From an uncultured Roseburia sp. (GTDB taxonomy: Bacteria > Bacillota > Clostridia > Lachnospirales > Lachnospiraceae): a stretch of DNA of 13,983 nt. The stretch lies in the NCBI GenBank assembly GCA_900548205.1, contig URJS01000064.1, positions 1 to 13,983 on the forward strand. The letters run 5' to 3'. The notes beneath the pieces are model-generated. The model did no database searches. It saw only the letters and a list, made by a program, of their open reading frames with translations, and was not told the origin of the DNA. Shown in pieces: positions 6,290 through 13,960 of the stretch (position 1 is the stretch's first letter; every line of letters begins with the position of its first letter). Position numbers and translations under genes: made by a program.

Positions 6290-9200
6290 TCAATTACCCT
6301 GTTTTTTCAGACGTTTTCGGAGCGCGGCAGTCAGCCCTTTTAGTTCCACGTCGTACGGATTGATGGCAAGCCCTTTTTCATAGTTGACAAGCGCCAGCTC
6401 GTCCTCCCCGCACGCCTCATGGTACTGCCCGCGCGCCAGATAGCTCTCATAGCATTTGCTCCGGTCACATCCCACACACCTGTTGCAGGTGAGCATCTCC
6501 TTAAACATCCCAAGTCCATCTTCCACTTCCCCGAGCGCGATATAGATACGTCCCAGCCGGTGCAGTCTCGCCGGACGATACCGCTTGTAGGAAAGGTAAT
6601 CTTCCTGCGTGGTCTCACCGAAACTTTTTGTAAAACTGTCCATTCCAAAACTGTACATCGCTTTTTTTGCAAAAATTTCTGCGTTCTCCTTTTGCCCCAA
6701 CCGGAAATACAGCCATGCGATCTTCACCTGCATCTCCCACAGTTTCGCGAAATCGTTCTGATCTTCCCTGCGCTCCGCCTGTAACAATGCGTCGAGCGCC
6801 TTCCCCAAATCCAGTTCGCAGGTGCAGTAATAATCGGATAATGTTGCATACGCGCGTGGCTTATCATGAGTCGCCCTGTCAATATAATTTGCCAGAAGTT
6901 CACGCGCCTTTTTCCTATCTCCCATACAAAAATAAGCGCTCGCCACATGGTACTGATAGTCGTCATGGTATCGTCCGATCTTTTCATAGTGTTCCAGTGC
7001 CTCCTTGTACCGCCCTAAATCCATCAACACATCGCCAATTTTCTCATGGATGTCGTAAGACGCAAATTCAAGATTTTTCTTATAGCACTCGACGGCTTTT
7101 TCAAGCTCATCCAGAATCCGATAGCAGGAACCCAGATTGTTGTATGGAAGTTCGCTCCGGTAAGTCGTTTTCACATATTCTGCCGCCTTCTTAAAATAAG
7201 AGATTGCCGTCTCATAATCTCCGGCATACTGATAGCAGCAGCCAAGATTGTTATAGGCAACCGCGTAATCCGGATCGTATGTAAGCGCCTTTTTGAAATC
7301 GGCGATCGCCCGTTCAAAGTCAAAATCCCGCAGATATATGCGCCCGCGGTCCAGCAGATTACACTTGTTTTCATCCCTTGCAACCGCACGGCTGGCATAT
7401 TCAACTGCCCGCTCATAATCTTCTCTGCGGTAGTAATTTTCAAACCGCCTCCGGTAATGTTCTGCCAGCCCGTCGCAGACATCCTGGTGTATGGAGAGAA
7501 ACTTATCCTGATCGATGCCCGGACATTTCAGGACACGCTCATAGGCTTCCTGCCATTCCTTTGTCTGATCCAAGTTTTTATGACAGATCCCCATGTAATA
7601 GTAAAAGGTCGGAGAATCCTCATAGTCGTCTTTTGCCAGCGCATATTCATGCAGCGCTTTTTCCCACTTTTCCTGCTCCAGATAGAAACTCGCCAGAACA
7701 AAATGATACCAGCAGCAATCCGGATTTTTTTTGATCGCCAGCTTTGCATAGCGGACCGCCGCCGCAAGATTAAGATTATCGTAACACAGCAGGGCGGTTT
7801 CAAACAAAAGAAGCGATACGTCCTCGATGTCATGCGGCTGCCCGCTTTCTGCCTGCTCCCGGATTTCGCGGATCATTTTGATGACCGCTCCCCGCTCCTT
7901 CTCCGTGGTGGCAAGACGGCTTAAGATCCGGGCTTCCAAAAACTGCATTCCCAGTGAAAATTCCACCTGGTTTTCCCTTGCGCGGTTTAATACACCCTGC
8001 GCATCCTCCATCTGCCCATAGTCAAAAAATACTTTTGCAGCCACCAGATAGGGCTTGTAGTGCTGTGGGTAGATATTGATCGCAGCGTAGTAATCATTCA
8101 CCGTCTGCTGTGCGCGACCCAATTCATACGAAGCCTCCTGCCGCATCACAAACGCCGGATAATGCCGGTCATTTTTTTCAATGATTTCGTCACAGAAGTC
8201 CACGCACTGCTCATACTGTTTTTGCTCCAGTAAAATCCCTGCTTTCAAACTGGCGGCTCTGTTCCAGAATTCCTCTGCTTTTGCAGCTGCAAGCGCCTCG
8301 TTGATCCATGTAAGCGCCTGCTCCCCCTCCCGAACCGCATGGTAAGCATAGGCAAGCAGGTAACGGGAAATAAATGCTTCCCGTGCGTTCGCCGTATCAT
8401 CACCGCCTTCGGTCTCTGTCTGCCGGGACATCAATTCCAGCCAGCTCCTAAGATGGGGAATCGCCTGCTCATACTGTTCGTTTTTGTGGAGACTTTTTCC
8501 CAGAAGCTTGTGGTACTCCTGCTCTTTCCCCTCATCAGGCACAAATGGCGCAAGCAGCTCTATCACCTCTGCCTCTCTGTCATTCTGGAGCAGACACCAT
8601 CCAAGTGCAAAGAGATCAGCGTCCCTGTCGGCTTTCGTCTCATAAACGCCGCTTAGTTTTTCACGGTATTGCCGGATCAGTTTGTCGTTGATGGTGCGCA
8701 GACGCTCATCCACTTCTCCTGTGACAAGTTCCCGCCGCAAACGTTCGGTGAGAAGTTCTTTAGCAGCGGCATACTCCTCCTGCTCCATTAGCCACTTTGC
8801 CTTTCCGATGATCGCACCGGCATTTTCCGGCATTCTTTTTAAAATCCTCTCCCATGCCTCTGCCGAAGCTTCCTTCTCGCCTGTCTCCCAGAGCGCGTCC
8901 GCCGCGCTGCCGCAAATAAAATTATCTTCCGGATATTCCTCCAGCAATTTCATGCAGAGCGCTTTTGCCTCCGCCTGCCTCCCGGTTGCCGCCAGAACGA
9001 TTGCGCGCACTGCATCTTCATAGGGATGATAGATCCCAAATGCCGAGAGCTCACCGAGCAGTCTGTCACATTCCGCATAGGATTTCTCTGACGCCGCCTC
9101 GTTCGCCTCATAAAATTTTGAGATATAAGCGTCTACATTTGCCGCTTTCTGGTTCAAAATCTCAAAGAGGGTGTAATCAAAAAACGTTGCATGATCCATA

Positions 9201-9679
9201 TAATAAATCAGATAGTCCAGAAAATTTGCAGGGAACTGTTCTTCCAAAAGCTCCCTGTCCTCCCTGATCTGGAAGGTTTCGTCCAGAAGGCTTAAAATAT
9301 GGGAAGGAAGGCTGTCGTGGCTCATCAGATACACCATGAGAGTCTCTCTGGTCTCCAGCGAGGTATCCAGCCCGTCGCACAGCGGATCGGACAGCAGCTC
9401 TCTCCATGTATCCGCGTCGCACCGTGCCGCCAGATCCTGATAGACTTCATCCACCCGCGCGATCCACGCTTCCACCGCTGTCTTCTCCCCGATCTCATCT
9501 TCCTCCTCCCTCGCCGAAAAAGCCATTGCCTCCTCGTATGCCTCGCGGAGACGGCGAAAGCCCTCCGGGTCATCCTCGGGATTGGTGGTCTTTAGCTCCC
9601 TGCGGTAAGCCTCCCGGATGAGCTGCTGATCTTTGGTTTCCTCAATTTTTAAAATATGAAACATCAATTCTTTTTCCAT
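6290..9679 (-). CDS. J-like domain and TPR repeat protein, Hsp70 partner
   Basis: A 1129-aa soluble protein without signal peptide or membrane segments. Residues 1-55 resemble a J domain: an ILKIEE start, a basic helix (IREAYRRELK, 21-30) and then a DPEGFRRLREAYEEA helix (37-51). The HPD tripeptide expected between the helices is replaced by Asn33-Pro34-Glu35. The rest is helical. Repeats from about 200 are weakly TPR-like, and clear TPR units occupy about 773-940, for example AVAYNNLGCCYQYAGDYETAISYFKKA. Near the C-terminus Cys1065, 1068, 1071 and 1076 form a CxxCxxCxxxxC cluster that could bind metal, between TPR-like helices. The ribosome binding site is an unusual GGGGG 5 nt before the ATG, 23 nt after the RNase E/G stop. 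The Hsp70-like gene follows after 12 nt. I infer that it is a dedicated co-chaperone or client adaptor; the client is unknown. Confidence covers the CDS and domain calls. Confidence 0.85.
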   Translation of the reverse strand: MEKELMFHILKIEETKDQQLIREAYRRELKTTNPEDDPEGFRRLREAYEEAMAFSAREEEDEIGEKTAVEAWIARVDEVYQDLAARCDADTWRELLSDPLCDGLDTSLETRETLMVYLMSHDSLPSHILSLLDETFQIREDRELLEEQFPANFLDYLIYYMDHATFFDYTLFEILNQKAANVDAYISKFYEANEAASEKSYAECDRLLGELSAFGIYHPYEDAVRAIVLAATGRQAEAKALCMKLLEEYPEDNFICGSAADALWETGEKEASAEAWERILKRMPENAGAIIGKAKWLMEQEEYAAAKELLTERLRRELVTGEVDERLRTINDKLIRQYREKLSGVYETKADRDADLFALGWCLLQNDREAEVIELLAPFVPDEGKEQEYHKLLGKSLHKNEQYEQAIPHLRSWLELMSRQTETEGGDDTANAREAFISRYLLAYAYHAVREGEQALTWINEALAAAKAEEFWNRAASLKAGILLEQKQYEQCVDFCDEIIEKNDRHYPAFVMRQEASYELGRAQQTVNDYYAAINIYPQHYKPYLVAAKVFFDYGQMEDAQGVLNRARENQVEFSLGMQFLEARILSRLATTEKERGAVIKMIREIREQAESGQPHDIEDVSLLLFETALLCYDNLNLAAAVRYAKLAIKKNPDCCWYHFVLASFYLEQEKWEKALHEYALAKDDYEDSPTFYYYMGICHKNLDQTKEWQEAYERVLKCPGIDQDKFLSIHQDVCDGLAEHYRRRFENYYRREDYERAVEYASRAVARDENKCNLLDRGRIYLRDFDFERAIADFKKALTYDPDYAVAYNNLGCCYQYAGDYETAISYFKKAAEYVKTTYRSELPYNNLGSCYRILDELEKAVECYKKNLEFASYDIHEKIGDVLMDLGRYKEALEHYEKIGRYHDDYQYHVASAYFCMGDRKKARELLANYIDRATHDKPRAYATLSDYYCTCELDLGKALDALLQAERREDQNDFAKLWEMQVKIAWLYFRLGQKENAEIFAKKAMYSFGMDSFTKSFGETTQEDYLSYKRYRPARLHRLGRIYIALGEVEDGLGMFKEMLTCNRCVGCDRSKCYESYLARGQYHEACGEDELALVNYEKGLAINPYDVELKGLTAALRKRLKKQGN

Positions 9680-9702
9680 AAAAACCCCCGTATTTTACAG
9701 AC

Positions 9703-10971
9703 TTATTCTTTTGTGTCAAGCATCTCCTGCAACGATTTTCGAACCTTTTTTCTTGTCACTTCCACAAGTCCAAGCTTTGTGATGTCGATGAGCTGCGCAG
9801 GGATGGGATCGCTTTTTAAGGCTGCGCGGAAGGCGCGCACCAGCTCCTCTCTCGCCGCCTCCGAGACAAGATTGATGAAATCCACGACGATGATGCCGGA
9901 GATATTCCGCAGGCGAAGCTGCCTTGCGATCTCTCCCGCCGCCTCTTGATCAATCTTTAGGAAATTCTCCTGCGCATCCTTTTCCGCAATGTTTTTCCCG
10001 GTGTTCACATCGATCACCGTCAGCGCCTCGGTCGGCTGTATCACAAGATACGCGCCTGATTTCAGCCACACGCGCTCCCGAAGCGCCGCCTCCAGCTGGC
10101 TTTTTACCCCATAGAATGCGGAGAGGGAAAGCAGCTCGTCCCGGTAGTGGCAGATACGGACACCGCAGTCTGCGACAACCGTATCAACCGGAACGGACAC
10201 GCTGCCGCCCGTCGTCAGGCGTTCCTCCGAAATCCCGTATCTTTTACAGATCTCTGCAAACAGCGCGCCGTCATCCGTGACGATTTCCTCCAGACAGTCG
10301 TGGCGCAGATCGCGCAGATGCTTCATGGCTGCGGATTCCTCCCGGTACAGCAGACTGTAGCAGGTCTTGTGGCGCGCCGTCTCCGCCATCTGCGCATACA
10401 TCCTTTTCAGTTCATCAATCTCCATGCGCACGGTTTGTTCTGGAACGTCACCCGCGTTTGTGCGGATGATCACGCCGTATCCGTTTTCCTCCGACAACCA
10501 CTGTGCGAGCAGTTCCTTATAATGTCTGCGGACGTCCTTTGTGAGCTTTTTGGATACGCTCATTTTGCGGTTGCCGCTTGTGAGCACCGCATAGGTTCCG
10601 GTCAGACCCAGGTTTGTCGTGACCGCAGGCTCTTTTGTCTTTAAGGCCTCCCGCACGACCTGCACGAGAAGCTCGTCCCCCGCTGCGAGCAGCTTTTTTT
10701 CACCGGAAATCTTTTTTGTAAAAACGGGATGCTTTACGTCCTCCAATGGCAGGTAACAGTTCTGCGACGGAGAGATCTTGACAAAGGCGGCGTTTAAGTT
10801 TTTCACGACATTTTCCACCCTGCCAATGTAAATGTTCCCCACCGTCGGACGATCTTCTTCTCCCAGCTTTTCCGGGAGAACCTCGATCATCCGCTTTTTT
10901 TCATCATAAAGGGCAGAAATACGATATTCCTGCCCTCCGATCGTCTCCGTTGTGATGACGTAGCGGTTCAT
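9703..10971 (-). CDS. rng: Ribonuclease E/G family protein, short form
   Basis: RNase E/G enzymes cut single-stranded AU-rich RNA, processing rRNA precursors and degrading mRNA. The 422-aa protein has an S1 RNA-binding domain at about 40-125 (GNIYIGRVENVVKNLNAAFVKI) and the DNase I-like catalytic core. The two metal-binding aspartates are visible: Asp321 in LTVIDVNTGKN and Asp364 in IIVVDFINL. The usual aspartate three residues after the second one (DFIDM in E. coli) is Asn here. The protein ends at GLVEVTRKKVRKSLQEMLDTKE, just where the family normally continues into the zinc-link CPxC motif, so that dimerisation element is missing. No continuation is seen after the stop. Its ATG overlaps the upstream stop codon by 4 bases (ATGA), showing translational coupling to the TIGR03936-type gene. 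The symbol rng is by family; rne-type naming is equally possible. Confidence 0.92.
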   Translation of the reverse strand: MNRYVITTETIGGQEYRISALYDEKKRMIEVLPEKLGEEDRPTVGNIYIGRVENVVKNLNAAFVKISPSQNCYLPLEDVKHPVFTKKISGEKKLLAAGDELLVQVVREALKTKEPAVTTNLGLTGTYAVLTSGNRKMSVSKKLTKDVRRHYKELLAQWLSEENGYGVIIRTNAGDVPEQTVRMEIDELKRMYAQMAETARHKTCYSLLYREESAAMKHLRDLRHDCLEEIVTDDGALFAEICKRYGISEERLTTGGSVSVPVDTVVADCGVRICHYRDELLSLSAFYGVKSQLEAALRERVWLKSGAYLVIQPTEALTVIDVNTGKNIAEKDAQENFLKIDQEAAGEIARQLRLRNISGIIVVDFINLVSEAAREELVRAFRAALKSDPIPAQLIDITKLGLVEVTRKKVRKSLQEMLDTKE

Positions 10972-11696
10972 AGCGCCGTCCCCATGTCGCCGAGAGAAAT
11001 ATAGCCGTCCCCATCCGCTGCGTAGACGTCTTTTCTGTGGATCTGGATGGCATTTGCGTCATAGGAAAGTCCCATCGCCGCAAACAGATGCTCCAAGACA
11101 AGCTCGGGCTTTACATTGTCTGTGCTCCCGGTGGAAACCATCAGATAGAAGGACACAACAGCGATACCATCCTCTCTTACCTTTTCACACACCTGAAAAT
11201 CGTACACGAGCTGTTTTAAATCCATGACTTTTTCGCTTTTTTTCGTCGGCTTGGTGATGAAAACCTGCGCAGGCTTAGTGAAATGTTCTGCAATGCCGTC
11301 CGCAAACTGCTCCACGGTCGCGGCCGGCGTGTAACCTTCCTTAAAGGAAAGCTCATAATCTGCCGCCGCCACGATCGACATCGCCGTCTTTGCATCGTCC
11401 GGAAGCTTTACATATCCGGTGATCTCGACGCCGTCCACCATCGTCTCATTTAAAATGCGAAGCGCCTCTGCGGTCGCTGGAGACTGGTGCACCTCGATGT
11501 CTAAGTACTCGCCGTCGCTTGTGACGCCCACGCCGAGCGGCGCGGCAAACGACATGATCTGGTGCGGGGAAAATCCCTCGGAATAGCAGATATCAATCTC
11601 CGCGCGCCGCATTGCCTTCTGAAAATAGCGCATCATATCGAGATGTCCGATAAACTTCATCACACCGTATTTGCGGAATTTGATCCTAATTTTCAT
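10968..11696 (-). CDS. TIGR03936/DUF2344 radical SAM-associated protein
   Basis: A 242-aa protein of the TIGR03936 (DUF2344) family, whose members occur next to, or fused to the C-terminus of, TIGR03960 radical SAM proteins. The biochemical role is unknown. Family hallmarks are the start MKIRIKFRKYGVMKFIGHLDMMRYFQ, then AMRRAEIDICYSEGFSPHQIMSFAAPLGVGVTSDGEYLDIE. There is no cysteine cluster, signal peptide or membrane segment. I chose the ATG at 11696 because AGGAGG (11705-11710) sits 8 nt before it; the GTG at 11705 would overlap that site. The ribosome binding site and first codons lie inside the last codons of the radical SAM gene. The 3' end overlaps the RNase E/G start by 4 bases. Three genes are thus translationally linked, hinting at an RNA- or ribosome-related role, which is inference only. 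Confidence 0.9.
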   Translation of the reverse strand: MKIRIKFRKYGVMKFIGHLDMMRYFQKAMRRAEIDICYSEGFSPHQIMSFAAPLGVGVTSDGEYLDIEVHQSPATAEALRILNETMVDGVEITGYVKLPDDAKTAMSIVAAADYELSFKEGYTPAATVEQFADGIAEHFTKPAQVFITKPTKKSEKVMDLKQLVYDFQVCEKVREDGIAVVSFYLMVSTGSTDNVKPELVLEHLFAAMGLSYDANAIQIHRKDVYAADGDGYISLGDMGTAL

Positions 11697-13548
11697 AGCA
11701 GACACCTCCTCCGAATTTTCTGACGCCGCAGCCCGAACAGCGCATACGGCAGTTTGGCGTCACGCTTTCTTCCATTGCATGCTTCCATTCTCTCTGCAAA
11801 AACTCTTTTGTCACGCCTGTATCAATAAAATCCCACGGAAACAGCTCGTCTAACTCACGTTCCCGCATCGTATAAAAGTCAGGGTCAATGCCGCACGCTG
11901 CGAATGCGTTCATCCACCGTTTGTAGTCAAAATATTCTGACCACGCATCAAAAATACCGCCGTTTTGATAAACCTCTAAAATAGCCTTCGCTACATGCCT
12001 GTCGCCGCGCGCAAGCACGCCCTCTAAAACGGTAACGTCAGCCTCATGCCAGTTGTACTTGATGCTCTTGCGGTTTAACTGCTCCTTCACCGCAGTATTG
12101 ACTACTTTTGCTCTGCCGATATAATCCTCCGGCGGATACATCCGCGCCCACTGGAACGGGGTAAACGGCTTTGGCACGAAAAATGAAGTGCTGATGGTAA
12201 TCTGACATCTGCCGTTTCTGTTTTCCTTTGGAACAGTGTCGTAATAACGCGCAGCCGTCTCATTCGCAAGCTCTGCGATCGCCTGCATATCCTCCGTTGT
12301 TTCTGTCGGAAGCCCAAGCATAAAGTAATACTTTACCTTATTCCAGCCGCCCTCAAATGCCTGCGTTGCACCGTTTAAAATATCCTCCTCCGTCAGTCCC
12401 TTGTTAATGACGTCACGCAGACGCTGCGATCCCGCCTCCGGGGCAAACGTTAAACTGCTCTTTTTGATGTCCTGCACCTTGCTCATCACATCGAGCGAAA
12501 ATGCGTCGATACGCAAAGATGGGAGGGAGATATTGATATGCTTGCGCCTGCATTCCTCAATCAGGAAATTGATCAGCTCCTCAAGCTGTGAATAGTCGGA
12601 GGAGCTTAAGGAACTTAAGGAAATTTCTTCATGTCCCGTGGACTTTAACATCTCCATGGCGAGTTTCTTTAAGCGCTCCACATGCTTTTCACGCACCGGA
12701 CGGTAGACCATGCCCGCCTGGCAGAAACGGCAGCCGCGGATGCAGCCACGCTGGATCTCTAAGACGACACGATCCTGCGTCGCCTTGATAAACGGCACGA
12801 CAGGTTTCTCCGGGTAAACCGCCTGTGTCATATCGAGCACAAGCTGTTTTGTGATCGTGCGGGGAATATCATCAAAAAGAGGCTCAAAGGCTGCCAGTGT
12901 TCCGTCCTCATGGTAGGACGGGCGATAGAGAGAAGGCACATAGATTCCCGGAATTTTTGCGGCCTCATGCAAAAATTCTGCCCGCGTTTTTTGTTCTGTC
13001 CGCATCTTTAGATAGAGGTCAAACAGCGCATCATATTGTAATTCGCCCTCTCCTATATAAAACAGATCGAAAAACTCTGCGATTGGTTCTGGATTATAGG
13101 TGCACGGACCGCCGCCGATGACAAGCGGACAGTCTTCCCCACGTTCTGCGGCAAGCAGCGGTATTTGCCCAAGATCAAGAATCTGCAGAATGTTGGTGTA
13201 GCACATCTCGTATTGAAGCGTGATGCCCAAAAAATCAAGATTTTTGATCGGCTCCTGTGATTCCAGTCCAAACAGCGGAATCTGCTGCTCTTTCATGATC
13301 TGGTGCAGATCCGGCCACGGAGAGTAGACGCGCTCACACCACACGTCCTCTCTTTTATTGAACATATCGTATAAAATCTGGATGCCCAGATGCGACATTC
13401 CTATCTCGTAGACGTCCGGAAAGCACATGGCAAAGCGGATCGCTACCTTGGACTTATCCTTCACGACAGAGTTGACCTCGTTGCCAATGTAGCGGGCGGG
13501 CTTTTCTATTTTTAATAGTATTTCATCAGTCAGTGCAAGTTTTCTCAT
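11686..13548 (-). CDS. TIGR03960-type B12-binding-domain radical SAM protein
   Basis: A 620-aa radical SAM enzyme of the TIGR03960 family, reaction unknown. The N-terminal part (about 20-190) is related to B12-binding folds, with MCFPDVYEIGMSHLGIQILY (41-60) and the glycine-rich VIGGGPCTYNPEPIAEFFD stretch near 143-161. The 4Fe-4S radical SAM motif is Cys269-x3-Cys273-x2-Cys276 in GCIRGCRFCQAG. FAPEAGSQRLRDVINKG and MLGLPTET are typical of the YgiQ/MiaB-like core. A second cysteine group at the C-terminus, Cys600, Cys604, Cys607 and Cys617, may hold another cluster. The ATG follows AAAGGA at close spacing. It is the first gene after a good promoter and overlaps the next gene by 11 bases. In other bacteria the two are one fused protein. 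It may modify a macromolecule such as RNA or protein, by analogy with related enzymes; this is unproven. Confidence 0.93.
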   Translation of the reverse strand: MRKLALTDEILLKIEKPARYIGNEVNSVVKDKSKVAIRFAMCFPDVYEIGMSHLGIQILYDMFNKREDVWCERVYSPWPDLHQIMKEQQIPLFGLESQEPIKNLDFLGITLQYEMCYTNILQILDLGQIPLLAAERGEDCPLVIGGGPCTYNPEPIAEFFDLFYIGEGELQYDALFDLYLKMRTEQKTRAEFLHEAAKIPGIYVPSLYRPSYHEDGTLAAFEPLFDDIPRTITKQLVLDMTQAVYPEKPVVPFIKATQDRVVLEIQRGCIRGCRFCQAGMVYRPVREKHVERLKKLAMEMLKSTGHEEISLSSLSSSDYSQLEELINFLIEECRRKHINISLPSLRIDAFSLDVMSKVQDIKKSSLTFAPEAGSQRLRDVINKGLTEEDILNGATQAFEGGWNKVKYYFMLGLPTETTEDMQAIAELANETAARYYDTVPKENRNGRCQITISTSFFVPKPFTPFQWARMYPPEDYIGRAKVVNTAVKEQLNRKSIKYNWHEADVTVLEGVLARGDRHVAKAILEVYQNGGIFDAWSEYFDYKRWMNAFAACGIDPDFYTMRERELDELFPWDFIDTGVTKEFLQREWKHAMEESVTPNCRMRCSGCGVRKFGGGVCYEN

Positions 13549-13573
13549 CTTTTTCCTTTCTGGTTTGGTATTG

Positions 13574-13593
13574 CGCAGTGCAGGCGCACTGCG
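13574..13593 (-). promoter_or_regulatory. Hairpin in the leader of the radical SAM operon
   Basis: CGCAGTGC (13574-13581) and GCACTGCG (13586-13593) form a perfect 8-bp GC-rich stem with a 4-nt loop. It lies between the predicted transcription start (near 13601) and the ribosome binding site. No U-tract follows on the minus strand (CAATACCAAACC), so it is not a terminator. It could stabilise the mRNA 5' end or be an operator for a dimeric repressor. Confidence 0.5.
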
Positions 13594-13607
13594 TATTGGT
13601 CTTTCAC

Positions 13608-13636
13608 ATTATAAACATTTGAGGGGAGAAGCGCAA
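13608..13636 (-). promoter_or_regulatory. Sigma-A promoter of the radical SAM / RNase / chaperone operon
   Basis: On the minus strand TTGCGC (13636-13631) and a perfect TATAAT (13613-13608) are 17 bases apart. Transcription would start near 13601, about 53 nt before the radical SAM start codon. No other good promoter was noticed between here and the one before rplU, so five genes probably depend on it. Confidence 0.75.
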
Positions 13637-13678
13637 GCATCCTCTGTCAGATTTGCTATCTGCGCGATAAATGGGAAA

Positions 13679-13960
13679 TTATCTGTACATTGATAATTCA
13701 ATACTATCCATATACTGTCCGAGAGACATATTAAATCTTTGATAATCGACAGTCTTAAATTCATCTGTTGCCTGAGCAATGCTCACATTCAGCGTGTTCA
13801 TCTGATTAAAAAAGGTTACCATCATGGGTACTTTCAGAATTTTTGACAATCCTCTGACTGTCATGCTCCCCGCTTCCTTGAGCTTGATAATGTCTCCTTT
13901 GGACGACACATTTACTCTCTTATTATCAACTAGTACAACATTAAATAAATAACTAGCCAA
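13679..13960 (-). CDS. Hypothetical small protein, possibly a gene remnant
   Basis: I do not recognise this 93-residue ORF. It would start at TTG 13960; a stop codon (TGA, 13964-13966) lies in frame one codon upstream, and no ribosome binding site is visible before the TTG. The predicted protein begins MASYLFNVVLVDNKRVNV and continues with a basic, mixed helix/strand-like sequence (VRGLSKILKVPMMVTFF). It has no cysteine cluster, signal peptide or clear membrane segment. The DNA is visibly more AT-rich than the operon next to it. It may be a real small gene with a weak start, or the 3' part of a gene broken upstream. No terminator follows its stop, so it could read into the radical SAM promoter region. 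Confidence 0.4.
   Translation of the reverse strand: MASYLFNVVLVDNKRVNVSSKGDIIKLKEAGSMTVRGLSKILKVPMMVTFFNQMNTLNVSIAQATDEFKTVDYQRFNMSLGQYMDSIELSMYR

Noticed and set aside
6667..7194. 175-codon open frame on the plus strand
   Set aside because: Antisense shadow of the TPR gene; low-complexity proline/serine/histidine-rich product with no family resemblance.
7046..7924. 292-codon open frame on the plus strand
   Set aside because: It lies wholly inside the TPR protein gene on the opposite strand, has no recognisable domain, and its composition is what the antisense of helix-rich coding sequence gives.
10147..10644. 165-codon open frame on the plus strand
   Set aside because: Antisense shadow of the RNase E/G gene, whose reading frame is fully supported by motifs.
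11697..11705. GTG start for the TIGR03936-type gene
   Set aside because: The GTG overlaps the AGGAGG site itself; the ATG at 11696 has correct spacing.
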